This document shows positions 55,493 to 63,330 of a stretch of DNA of 64,000 bases, in pieces. The notes under the pieces are model-generated. The model was not told where the DNA came from. It did no database searches and was given only the letters and a program-made list of their open reading frames with translations. The position numbers were made by a program, and so were the translations under genes. Every line of letters starts with the position of its first letter. Position 1 is the first letter of the stretch. The DNA is from SAR202 cluster bacterium (GTDB lineage: Bacteria > Chloroflexota > Dehalococcoidia > Lucifugimonadales > UBA2962). The DNA lies in NCBI GenBank assembly GCA_022447925.1, contig JAKUTS010000009.1:1-64000 (forward strand). The letters are read 5' to 3'.

Positions 55493-56284
55493 TCAAAAAG
55501 TTGTCCAGCCGCCATCTACAATTAAGTTTTGGCCTGTAATCCAATTGCCTGCAGGTGAAGCGAATAAAGCTGCAGCTCCTTTTAAATCATGCGGTTCGCC
55601 CATTTTATTAATGGGTTGCCTGTCTACCATTCGGCTTATCATTTCTTTTTTAACTGTCGGTTTTGGTATTTGCCCAGGGCTAATGCAGTTAACGGTTATA
55701 CCGTGCTCTCCTAACTCAGCCGCCAGAGCTTTTGTCAGGTTAATTACTCCGCCTTTAGCGGCAAAGTAACCGATGGAAGACCTTTTGTGATTAAGGCCGG
55801 CATATAATCTTTTATCAGTTCCCATCACTCCGTGCACCGAACCGATTGTGATAATTTTTCCGTGTCCTTGTTTGATCATGACATTTGCAGCAGCTTGAGC
55901 GCACATAAAAGTAGTTTCAATGTTCATGGTTATGGTTTCTCGAAATGCCTCTGCCGATGCGGCAGGGAAATCATCATCTGGTGTTGAACCTCCTGCATTA
56001 CAAACAAAGACGTCCAATTTTCCATAAGTCTGTATTACAGATTTAATCAATGAATTGACATCACTTTCAATGCTCGCATCGCATTGCAACGCATGAGCTT
56101 TAAGTCCTGATGCTGAAAGTTGAGCAGCCACTTCTTCACAATTTTTTAAGTTTCTACTTGCAATTATTACGGTGGCCCCAAGTTCACATAATGATTCGGA
56201 AATAGCTGATCCTAAATGAGTGCCACCACCAGTTACGACTGCAATAGAATCTGACATATCAAACAATTGCTTCAATGTCTGCAC
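55493..56284 (-). CDS. Short-chain dehydrogenase/reductase
   Basis: The 263-residue SDR has the NAD(P) motif VVTGGGTHLGSAI, FVCNAGG, ITIGSVHG with the catalytic Ser, Tyr-x-x-x-Lys in GYFAAKGG and the SPGQIPKP loop. The GTG start at 56284 is 8 bp after the selenoprotein candidate gene, so the two may be co-transcribed. Substrate unknown. Confidence 0.9.
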   Translation of the reverse strand: MQTLKQLFDMSDSIAVVTGGGTHLGSAISESLCELGATVIIASRNLKNCEEVAAQLSASGLKAHALQCDASIESDVNSLIKSVIQTYGKLDVFVCNAGGSTPDDDFPAASAEAFRETITMNIETTFMCAQAAANVMIKQGHGKIITIGSVHGVMGTDKRLYAGLNHKRSSIGYFAAKGGVINLTKALAAELGEHGITVNCISPGQIPKPTVKKEMISRMVDRQPINKMGEPHDLKGAAALFASPAGNWITGQNLIVDGGWTTF

Positions 56285-56292
56285 AAGATTAT

Positions 56293-56997
56293 TTACCTTC
56301 CTTTCTCAAGCTGGACATCTTGCCATGTATAGTCTACTTTGTCTTTATAAAAACGATCTGGATTTTCAATTGCCCATATCTGTTTTCTTATGATGTAGTT
56401 ATTAGGATCAATCTCTATAGCTTTACGCCAAAGTTTTATGGCCTCATCTGTTTTGTTCGAGTTAAATAATTGTTGGCCAGATACAAATAGTTCATTTGCT
56501 TTTCGATGAGTTTCTTGTTCAAATTTCTCGGGTTGGGAGCTTTTGAAATCCTTTCCGGATACCCAATTTTCCACTAAGGATCTTTTAACCGGTTCCCTTA
56601 TATTAAATGTACCTAATTCGATGAAGTCTACATTTCCATCTGAGCCTATTAAATAAACATTTGGTACAGCTTTAAATCCATATAATTTACCGAGCTGATT
56701 ACTCTGGTCCACAACAGTAGTAAGCGTGGCATGAGCTTTCTCTAGATAAAATTTCGGTTTTTCAACTCCCTGCACATCCATCGCTACCGTGATTATCTTT
56801 ACATTAGTTGAGTTATTTTCAGAAACATCTTGCCATACAGGCAATTGAGCTCTACATGCTCACCAAGATGCCCAAAAGAACAAAGCAATTTTTTGCCCAG
56901 AATAATCGGAAAGCTGTATATCTTCTCCAGCAACCGAAGGTAAGCAGAAGTTAGGTGCCAGGTCTCCAACTTTTACGTAGCCAGTTTGTTCGGCCAT
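56293..56997 (-). CDS. Thioredoxin-like TlpA/ResA-family candidate selenoprotein (in-frame UGA) with TPR tail
   Basis: One frame runs from the ATG at 56997 (AAGGA seven bases upstream) to a stop at 56293, interrupted only by TGA at codon 46 (56862-56860). Before it comes KVGDLAPNFCLP and IALFFWASW; after it ACRAQLPVWQ, then a thioredoxin core (VKIITVAMDV, YGFKAVPNVYLIG) and a C-terminal TPR-like region (TDEAIKLWRKAIEIDPNN). In TlpA/ResA proteins the WASW segment is followed by the active-site Cys, which is exactly where UGA falls. The result would be W-U-A-C-R, a U-x-C rather than C-x-x-C site. A hairpin with bacterial SECIS geometry lies 20 bases downstream. No signal peptide is seen. If UGA is not decoded, the gene is broken. 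Confidence 0.75.
56830..56862 (-). promoter_or_regulatory. Bacterial SECIS-like hairpin after the in-frame UGA
   Basis: In the mRNA, UUGCC (56844-56840) pairs with GGCAA (56834-56830), giving a 5-bp stem and a 5-base loop UGUAU. The UGA is at 56862-56860, so 20 bases separate it from the loop, and a G is the second loop base. Both values fit published bacterial SECIS rules (16-37 bases; G among the first two loop bases). A short UGAGC/GCUCA pairing also includes the UGA. Confidence 0.55.
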
Positions 56998-57036
56998 TTC
57001 TACATCCTTTATATGTATGGTAATTAATATAGTGAA

Positions 57037-57966
57037 TTATAAAAGTGTTATTCCAACTATGGCCAGTACTGTAACACTTATTGCAATACTTTTGATGAAA
57101 AGGCGTTTAGGATGAGTGTTTTCATTCAGGAGTTTTAATTTCCCAGTGCTTAATAAGCTGCTGAAAACGAATACCCATACTGGTGCTGTTGCAAACAAGG
57201 TTGATACTAGCGCTACCGAGCTGCCAATTTTCATTGAGCTCAAAAACGACAAATGAGCAAGGGGTAGTATTACGGCTTCAACCAATAATACAAAAATCAT
57301 AGTTCTAGGCTGTTTGACAGTAGACCAAAATTTGCCTATCGAGTCTCTTTTTAAATTAAAAACAATCGGCAATAGCGCTCCGATTCTTTGTGCCCAAAAA
57401 GCATTTTCTGCTGTAACTTCTTCGAGAGCGTAACCGCTTAACACCTGCGACATCGCAGATAAAGCGGCGCAAATAATTAACCCTAATATCGCAAACATCT
57501 TTGTTTTACTATTAGTATTCTCAGAGGATTCCGTGGATAGAATCATTATTCCTATGATCGCTAATATTATTGCTCCCCACTGTAGTAGAGCGAGAGATTG
57601 ATCAAGTAATAACAAAGCGAAAATCGCAACAAAAAGAGGACTGGTATTAAATATAGAAAAACTAATTGAGGCCTCGGTATTTCTTAGAATCCGATAAAAC
57701 GTTGTAATAGCAATTCCATAGACTACTCCGCTTCCAAAAATTGCTGCTATGTGTGTTGCTGGGACGCCCGCCTCAAAAGGGTAGAGTATTCCAAAAATTA
57801 TGCTGTATACAATAAGGCTTACCGCTAACCACAGCATTAGTGTAGTCGCATCAGGGAGATAACGAATTGACAGAATTTTTTCGCCTGTACCCCCAATCCC
57901 TATTAGTGCTGCAGCTAAGATTGCTAATGCAATCCATGATTCAGTTGGTAGAAATGACAGCAACAT
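57037..57966 (-). CDS. EamA/DMT-family transporter
   Basis: The 309-residue protein has about ten helices in two EamA repeats of roughly five each, with GVVYGIAITTFYRILRNTEASISFSIFNTSPLF as a typical repeat end. Drug/metabolite transporters export or import small metabolites; no substrate can be deduced. It ends 39 bp upstream of the selenoprotein candidate's start on the same strand. Confidence 0.85.
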   Translation of the reverse strand: MLLSFLPTESWIALAILAAALIGIGGTGEKILSIRYLPDATTLMLWLAVSLIVYSIIFGILYPFEAGVPATHIAAIFGSGVVYGIAITTFYRILRNTEASISFSIFNTSPLFVAIFALLLLDQSLALLQWGAIILAIIGIMILSTESSENTNSKTKMFAILGLIICAALSAMSQVLSGYALEEVTAENAFWAQRIGALLPIVFNLKRDSIGKFWSTVKQPRTMIFVLLVEAVILPLAHLSFLSSMKIGSSVALVSTLFATAPVWVFVFSSLLSTGKLKLLNENTHPKRLFIKSIAISVTVLAIVGITLL

Positions 57967-58095
57967 TTAATAAAAGTTTGAAAAGGTCATGAGATTTAGG
58001 TTTTATAAATCCTGAAATACGTATTTAATCTATTATATGTGTGATGGAGTGAATAAGTGTTGAAAATCCGTTAACTTTTTATAAGGATTAAAAAA

Positions 58096-58473
58096 ATGGT
58101 AATAGCGTTAATTGTCGGGGCAGGTGGTTTTATTGGTGCCATCGCAAGATATGGCATAAATTCTGGTTTTGGCAGATTACTACAAGACCAATGGTTACCG
58201 TATGGAACATTGACGGTTAATGTTGTTGGATGTTTGCTAATAGGAGTGGTGGCTGGAATGATAGATGACAAACAGATAGGAGGTGGGCAATTGCGCGCAT
58301 TTGTTGTGATAGGTGTCTTGGGAGGATTCACAACTTATTCTGCATTTGGTTACGAAACAATTAATTTAATCAGGGACGGTAATATTTCAGCAGCAATTGT
58401 AAATATTGCTGCACAGATAGTATTAGGCTTAGGCGCTGTTTGGATTGGTTACAAACTAGCAACCGTAGCCTAA
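58096..58473 (+). CDS. crcB: Fluoride ion channel (Fluc/CrcB)
   Basis: The 125-residue four-helix channel exports fluoride. Family blocks are GGFIGAIARYGI, PYGTLTVNVVGCLLIG and GVLGGFTTYSAFGYE. It is a single gene, so the dual-topology homodimer is expected. AAGGA lies nine bases before the ATG. The upstream 129 bp did not show a convincing fluoride riboswitch. It ends 4 bp from the convergent hydrolase gene. Confidence 0.93.
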   Translation: MVIALIVGAGGFIGAIARYGINSGFGRLLQDQWLPYGTLTVNVVGCLLIGVVAGMIDDKQIGGGQLRAFVVIGVLGGFTTYSAFGYETINLIRDGNISAAIVNIAAQIVLGLGAVWIGYKLATVA

Positions 58474-58477
58474 TCTA

Positions 58478-59266
58478 CTAACTAAGAAATTTTATAACTG
58501 CAGGCGATACAATATCCTGTCTTTCGAGTTGAGGCACGTGCGCCGCCTTATCAACCATGAAAACTTCAGAATCTACGAGAAGACTTTTGAAATCATCTGC
58601 ATATACTGGAGGGACTAAACCATCTTGTTTACCCCAGACAATAAAACTTGGAGCCTTTGCTCGATGAATGCGACGGGTTAAGCCTTTTTCAGGTATTGGC
58701 CAAATGAATGCTGCAGAACATGCGAGGGACCATGACCTTTTGATTTCTTCATCTTGCCTTTCGATCTCATCTTCAGGCATTGCTAACATTGCTGTTGCAA
58801 TTTCCCCTTCAGGTTCATAAAAACATAATGGCATCAATTCATCAGGGGTTAGCTTCATCCAATCTTCCACCGGTTGTTCCTCCCTCCATAACCCGATCGC
58901 AGAAATGAGTACTAATTTACTTACTCTTTCTGGATTGGTAGATGCTATTTCAGCTGCGAGCATTCCACCAAATGAGTGCCCAATGACTGCAGGGGAATCT
59001 AGTCCTAACTGATCGAACACTTCATAGTAGTGAAGCATCAATTCCCAAAGTCCACGTATTTCTCTAACAGCATCTGGGTTGCCCTCTGTTCCAGGAAGCG
59101 ATGGGGCGTATACTGTAAAGTGATTGGCTAGATCATCTAGAAAAGGATCCCAGGCGGGACCACCTGCTCCATGAAGAAATACAACTGGAGGCCCACTGCC
59201 AGCTTGATGCACTAGGGATTCAACTCTGCCATTCATTGTTTTTAGCACACTTGTTGATTTCTTCAT
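58478..59266 (-). CDS. Alpha/beta hydrolase coupled to an LLM monooxygenase
   Basis: The 262-residue enzyme has the alpha/beta-hydrolase fold: VVFLHGAGGPAWDP (oxyanion), the nucleophile elbow GHSFGGML (Ser), Asp in WGKQDGLVPP and His in KAAHVPQLERQ. The frame is open to 59311, but the ATG at 59266 overlaps the TGA of the LLM gene (ATGA), the usual sign of coupled translation. It may hydrolyse the ester or lactone made by the monooxygenase. Confidence 0.9.
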   Translation of the reverse strand: MKKSTSVLKTMNGRVESLVHQAGSGPPVVFLHGAGGPAWDPFLDDLANHFTVYAPSLPGTEGNPDAVREIRGLWELMLHYYEVFDQLGLDSPAVIGHSFGGMLAAEIASTNPERVSKLVLISAIGLWREEQPVEDWMKLTPDELMPLCFYEPEGEIATAMLAMPEDEIERQDEEIKRSWSLACSAAFIWPIPEKGLTRRIHRAKAPSFIVWGKQDGLVPPVYADDFKSLLVDSEVFMVDKAAHVPQLERQDIVSPAVIKFLS

Positions 59267-60498
59267 ACTGACACAGCTTCCTGAGATCTCTTTGCTCCTT
59301 GCGGCCACCAATGATTCTCCCAGCCCTGATCATCCCATATATTTCTGACCTTAGGTAAGACTTCCTCTCCAAATAGCTGGATATTTTTCTTGGTTAATTC
59401 ATGTGGCATTGATCCAAGATGCATAAGTGCCATCAGGTTTCCACAATTTAGATCTTTTATAACGTCCTCTAATTGGTGCCTGACAGATTCTGGACTACCA
59501 GCAACAATAAATCTGTTATCAATATAGTCTTGGAATTTCCAATCCTTTCTTTTTGTGGCAAGATCGGCTGGTATACCATAACCTCCTGCTCTGGTCGCTT
59601 TAACTAGGCTACTGTGATCCACATGCCCGGGTGCCATAAAGAAATGTAACGGAGTGTGAAGAGATTTTTCGTAGAAGTACTTCACATGTTCAAAATACTG
59701 TTCTTCAGCCTTTGCATCAGTTTCAGCTACCAGCACCAATTGTAAAAAGCCAAGCCGGTATGGATTCTTGTCTTTACCCAGCTCATCCAATCTTTCCCAG
59801 TATTTATCTACATTCTTTTTGGCAAATTTGCTACCAAAATAACTTAAGAAACAGTAACAATAGTCACGTTCAGCAACCCAATCAACAGTCGATTTACTAC
59901 CTGTGCCAGGCACCCATACTGGAGGGTGTGGTTGCTGTATAGGCTTGGGCCAAGTATTTACATACCTAAGTTGATTGTATTTTCCGTTAAAAGAAAATAC
60001 ATCTTTTCTAGTCCAGGCTTCAATTATGAGGTCATGCGCCTCGCGAAATCTTTCTCGTTGTTCCATTGGAGGTATACCGTAACACCAGTTTACGTCGCAC
60101 GAACTACCCAATGGCATTCCAGCAACTAACCGTCCTCCACTAATTCCATCCAGCATGGCGTACTCTTCCGCAACTCTTTGAGGAGGATTGGTTGGAAGAG
60201 TTGATCCCATAACTACTATCGCCGTGTCTTTTGTGTTGCGCGCTAAGGCTGATGCCATAATGTTAGGTGAAGGCATAAAACCGTAAGCATTTTGATGATG
60301 TTCATTTACACATACACCGTCAAATCCCATTTTGGCACCAAATTCTAGCTCATCTAAAGACCAATTGTAGTACTGGCCAACACGAGCTGGATCAGCTAAT
60401 TCCGACCAAGGAGGTGTTACCCAGACAGAACTGTACCTTTTTTCAAAGTCGGCAGGTAATTCCCGGTGTGGCATTAGATGGAACATCGATATTTTCAT
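59263..60498 (-). CDS. LLM-class flavin-dependent monooxygenase
   Basis: The 411-residue protein is a luciferase-like monooxygenase: FGAKMGFDGVCVNEHHQNAY, PSPNIMASALARNT, RVAEEYAMLDGISGGRLVAG and the PHPPVWVPGTGS strand. It is the long form common among marine SAR202 Chloroflexota, where paralogues are thought to oxidise recalcitrant organic matter. The ATG at 60498 is preceded by GGGG. It is translationally coupled to a hydrolase. Confidence 0.92.
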   Translation of the reverse strand: MKISMFHLMPHRELPADFEKRYSSVWVTPPWSELADPARVGQYYNWSLDELEFGAKMGFDGVCVNEHHQNAYGFMPSPNIMASALARNTKDTAIVVMGSTLPTNPPQRVAEEYAMLDGISGGRLVAGMPLGSSCDVNWCYGIPPMEQRERFREAHDLIIEAWTRKDVFSFNGKYNQLRYVNTWPKPIQQPHPPVWVPGTGSKSTVDWVAERDYCYCFLSYFGSKFAKKNVDKYWERLDELGKDKNPYRLGFLQLVLVAETDAKAEEQYFEHVKYFYEKSLHTPLHFFMAPGHVDHSSLVKATRAGGYGIPADLATKRKDWKFQDYIDNRFIVAGSPESVRHQLEDVIKDLNCGNLMALMHLGSMPHELTKKNIQLFGEEVLPKVRNIWDDQGWENHWWPQGAKRSQEAVSV

Positions 60499-60657
60499 GT
60501 TTTAGCCCCTTTATCAAAACTTACTATTTGGAAATCCAAACGTGTTCATTAAATGTTTTCGGGAGTATAGCATCATTCGCCAAGTTGCAGTTAATTTTTA
60601 TATATAAACCCTCATTGAGCTAGTTAGTATGACGAAAAACGTAGTCAATATCGGGCT

Positions 60658-60685
60658 TTGTTCAAGAGGGTCTTTGTGGTATAAA
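60658..60685 (+). promoter_or_regulatory. Promoter candidate for carbamoyltransferase-like gene
   Basis: TTGTTC (60658-60663) and TATAAA (60680-60685) have a 16-base spacer. Transcription would begin about 10 bases before the ATG at 60703, which has no ribosome-binding site, so the message may be nearly leaderless. Confidence 0.45.
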
Positions 60686-60702
60686 CTTTTAATTAACACC
60701 AT

Positions 60703-61596
60703 ATGAAAAATCTAATTGAAACCACCACACTAAAACGCAAATGGATAGAAAGCACTTTATTTCCTCAATGCGATTTTTTCCGTTTGAAAAAAGGAACAGG
60801 GAAAGAATTACAAGGTAAATCCCTTTATTGTTTATTTTATGACCCTAGTTTTATAACAAGGGCGTCATTTCAGCGGGCCATGCATTTGTTGGGAGGGCAG
60901 TTTTATCAGACTGAAAATGCTTCTCAATCATTCCCTGTAACTGAGGCTAATCATATTGATAATGTAGTAGCAATATTACATAGTCTCAGAATGGATGCAG
61001 TAGTGATAAGAAGTAACGAGTCTAATGTGATGAGTGAGGCAGCAAGTGCAGATCTGATACCGGTTATTAGTGGCGGAGGTATCTACGACCATCCAACTCA
61101 ATCCTTAGCTGATCTTTATACTTTACAGTTAGAAAGAGGTGCTATCGACGGGTCTCATGTAGCCATAGTAGGGCGGGTCGAACATCGAAATGTAAATGCT
61201 TTGATCATTGGGTTATCTCTTTTTCAAGACATAACCATTAGTGTGTTTTCTCTAAGCGGTGCAATCAATCCAGAAATACTGACTCTAGCTTCTGAACGGG
61301 GAATCAAGTTTAGAGAAGTAAATTCTATGGATGAAATAAAAAATGCTGATGTGATCTATCTCAATGCACCTAGAACGCAATCTCACGCTAATCTATTAAG
61401 GTCAAGAGGAATACCAACAATAAACATTAACCAAGAGTTTATGGATTCGTTAGATGATAAAGCTATAGTGATGAATCCGATTCAACGCAGCGGTGATTTC
61501 TCTATAGAAGTGGTTGATAATAGATTGGCATTTTACAGACAATCAGAAAATGCTTTGATTGTTAGAATGGCAGTGTTGGTCGATATCTTGTCTTAA
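60703..61596 (+). CDS. Divergent aspartate/ornithine carbamoyltransferase-like protein
   Basis: The 297-residue protein has the overall ATCase/OTCase plan: HPTQSLADLYTL (about 130-141), VAIVGRVEHRNVNALI, and a C-terminal YRQSENALIVRMAVLVD. The carbamoyl-phosphate loop, S-T-R-T-R in the family, reads S-F-I-T-R (49-53), so the key Arg is Ile. The Lys-containing loop after it (canonical SSLKGES-like) is replaced by SFPVTEAN. These changes argue against a standard aspartate carbamoyltransferase. A related carbamoyltransferase with another ligand, or a non-catalytic homologue, is possible. Its last 4 bp overlap the flavoprotein gene. Confidence 0.8.
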   Translation: MKNLIETTTLKRKWIESTLFPQCDFFRLKKGTGKELQGKSLYCLFYDPSFITRASFQRAMHLLGGQFYQTENASQSFPVTEANHIDNVVAILHSLRMDAVVIRSNESNVMSEAASADLIPVISGGGIYDHPTQSLADLYTLQLERGAIDGSHVAIVGRVEHRNVNALIIGLSLFQDITISVFSLSGAINPEILTLASERGIKFREVNSMDEIKNADVIYLNAPRTQSHANLLRSRGIPTININQEFMDSLDDKAIVMNPIQRSGDFSIEVVDNRLAFYRQSENALIVRMAVLVDILS

Positions 61597-62810
61597 GCTA
61601 CTTCAATTGATCCTGTTGAATTAATATCTGATGGTTTCTGTTCAAGTTCTGGAGTGACCAGGCTTAAATATTTTCCGAAAACTGAGTGCATAAACGCACT
61701 GTTAATTATTCTTCCATGCCAATCGAATGATACTCCGTTAGCTTCCAATACATCTTTTCTGACGTCATCGGTCATTAGTTTAGAAATCAAGAATTCAATT
61801 TGAGAATCTCTAAGAGACTCAAATATTCCTCTTGCTACGTTTCCTAGTTTAATTTCGCTGTTGAGAAGCCTTTTCCATTCTGACTCGTATGGTTTTAATT
61901 GTTTTGATGATAAATCCCCTTGATTCAATGCTTTTATTAAAGTTTTCGCGGCTAATTGTCCTGATAGTAAGGAGTAATAAATGCCTCCTCCCGTTGTTGG
62001 CTTAGTTAGGCCGGCGGCATCACCTACTGATAGTGCTCTCTGATTGTACGTTGGTGTTGATGGCTTGACAGGTATTCCCCATTTGCGTTCAGGGCTTTCA
62101 ATCTCCTTATAATATCCTTGTGTCTTTAATAGTTTTGTTAAATTATCCATGTGTCCGTTTAATTTGCGGGAAGTCGCTAAACCAACCAAGGCTTGATTAT
62201 TTTGAGTAGGCACTAACCAACCAAACGAACCTCTGCCAATGTTTGATCCAAGAAAAACCTTTGGCCTGGATAGGCCTTCTGTGGACACGGTCGTTTGACA
62301 CCCGGTCAGAAAGTTTTTATGTTCTCCATTGCCAAGTCCAGCCATCTTTAATAAAGGAGATCCAAATCCTGTAGCTATTATTACTGCTTTGCAGGTGGCA
62401 CTATGATTTCTGCCTTTGGATTCGCTTATAACAGACACCTCTTGATCACTTACATCTATAGAGGTGACTTTTTGATTGAGACGGTAAACTGCCCCTGCTT
62501 TAACTGCTTTATCCGCAAATGATTCGACATATGAAACGCGGTTTATTACATAAGCTTGAGGGTTGCGATGATTGATCAAATAGGTTTTACCAGAAGGAGA
62601 AACAATATCTGCACTTGAACTAGATCGATAGATCTCATGTTCAGCTGGCGGGAACTCTTTAAAACACGAGTGGCCTATTATTCCTGTGCATAGTTTATCC
62701 CCGATTTTTGTTCTCCAATCATAAACTTCGACCGAAAAACCAGCCTTAGCAATGTTCAGGGCTGCGAGGTTGCCTGCAGGGCCTGCTCCTATGATGATTA
62801 CGTCGAGCAA
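61593..62810 (-). CDS. FAD-dependent oxidoreductase, geranylgeranyl-reductase-like
   Basis: The 405-residue flavoprotein has the FAD motif IIGAGPAGNLAALNIAKAGFSV (Gly8, Gly10, Gly13), KLCTGIIG in place of the usual PVxCGG-type segment, the second FAD motif SVGDAAGLTKPTTGGGIYYSLLSG and a C-terminal helical cap. It belongs to the geranylgeranyl reductase/halogenase group that saturates prenyl chains. It fits the MEP gene ispH in the window, but the substrate is not proven. Confidence 0.85.
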   Translation of the reverse strand: MLDVIIIGAGPAGNLAALNIAKAGFSVEVYDWRTKIGDKLCTGIIGHSCFKEFPPAEHEIYRSSSSADIVSPSGKTYLINHRNPQAYVINRVSYVESFADKAVKAGAVYRLNQKVTSIDVSDQEVSVISESKGRNHSATCKAVIIATGFGSPLLKMAGLGNGEHKNFLTGCQTTVSTEGLSRPKVFLGSNIGRGSFGWLVPTQNNQALVGLATSRKLNGHMDNLTKLLKTQGYYKEIESPERKWGIPVKPSTPTYNQRALSVGDAAGLTKPTTGGGIYYSLLSGQLAAKTLIKALNQGDLSSKQLKPYESEWKRLLNSEIKLGNVARGIFESLRDSQIEFLISKLMTDDVRKDVLEANGVSFDWHGRIINSAFMHSVFGKYLSLVTPELEQKPSDINSTGSIEVA

Positions 62811-62890
62811 TCTACGCTCGTTAACATGTTTAACACGAGTTGTAATGCTACCTTAATAGAACCTTTGTTGCCAACAATTTTTTAGTTGAA

Positions 62891-63226
62891 TTAGCCATAC
62901 ATACGATCGCAAAGATAGGCCATTATAAAGTCGTTTGTATGAAGTCCACCGATCGAATGGGTCCACCATTCAATCCTAACTAGTCCCCACTCTAAAGTGA
63001 TCTTAGGATGGTGGTCTTGTTTATCTGATTCAATTCCAACTTTATTTATAAATTTTAATGCTGATAAATAATCAGAGAACGAAAAGTCCCTTGCTAGATG
63101 AGGTATCTCAGTGTCATGAGAGATTGCCCAGCTAGGGGTTTCCTTCAGCAGTTTTTTTATATCAGAGTCTGGTAATTTTGGGGTGTCAGCTTTAGTTTTC
63201 ACACAATCCTTGTTTGTTAATGACAT
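62891..63226 (-). CDS. phhB: Pterin-4a-carbinolamine dehydratase
   Basis: The 111-residue enzyme dehydrates 4a-hydroxytetrahydrobiopterin. The active-site signature is present: QDHHPKITLEWGLVRIEWWTHSIGGLHTNDF, read here in two parts (about 72-80 and 82-104). The frame is open to 63277, but the ATG at 63226 has AAAGGAGG just upstream. No aromatic amino acid hydroxylase is in the window, so it may act in another pterin or molybdopterin context. Confidence 0.93.
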   Translation of the reverse strand: MSLTNKDCVKTKADTPKLPDSDIKKLLKETPSWAISHDTEIPHLARDFSFSDYLSALKFINKVGIESDKQDHHPKITLEWGLVRIEWWTHSIGGLHTNDFIMAYLCDRMYG

Positions 63227-63330
63227 GATTCCTCCTTTTATTTGACGTTTTGAAAATATAATGCCTGTGTTTTTCACATAGATGTAATAATTCCATTGCT
63301 GCTTAAATCTGTAATAATGGAGTTTATCAA

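Noticed and set aside
56293-56844. Separate short 183-residue gene starting with MPVWQD
   Set aside because: It starts inside a conserved thioredoxin domain with no ribosome-binding site. The same frame continues upstream through one TGA to a good ATG, so it is better read as the second part of a selenoprotein or a broken gene.
56860-56862. UGA read as tryptophan (altered genetic code)
   Set aside because: UGA ends ordinary genes such as atpF and hisIE, and the flanking motif calls for Cys or Sec, not Trp.
57967-58095. Fluoride riboswitch before crcB
   Set aside because: A GTGATGGAGTG stretch vaguely recalls the motif, but the GTTC and pairing partners of the crcB motif are missing.
60630-60707. 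25-codon ORF upstream of the carbamoyltransferase-like gene
   Set aside because: It has no ribosome-binding site, overlaps the promoter candidate and has no striking composition.
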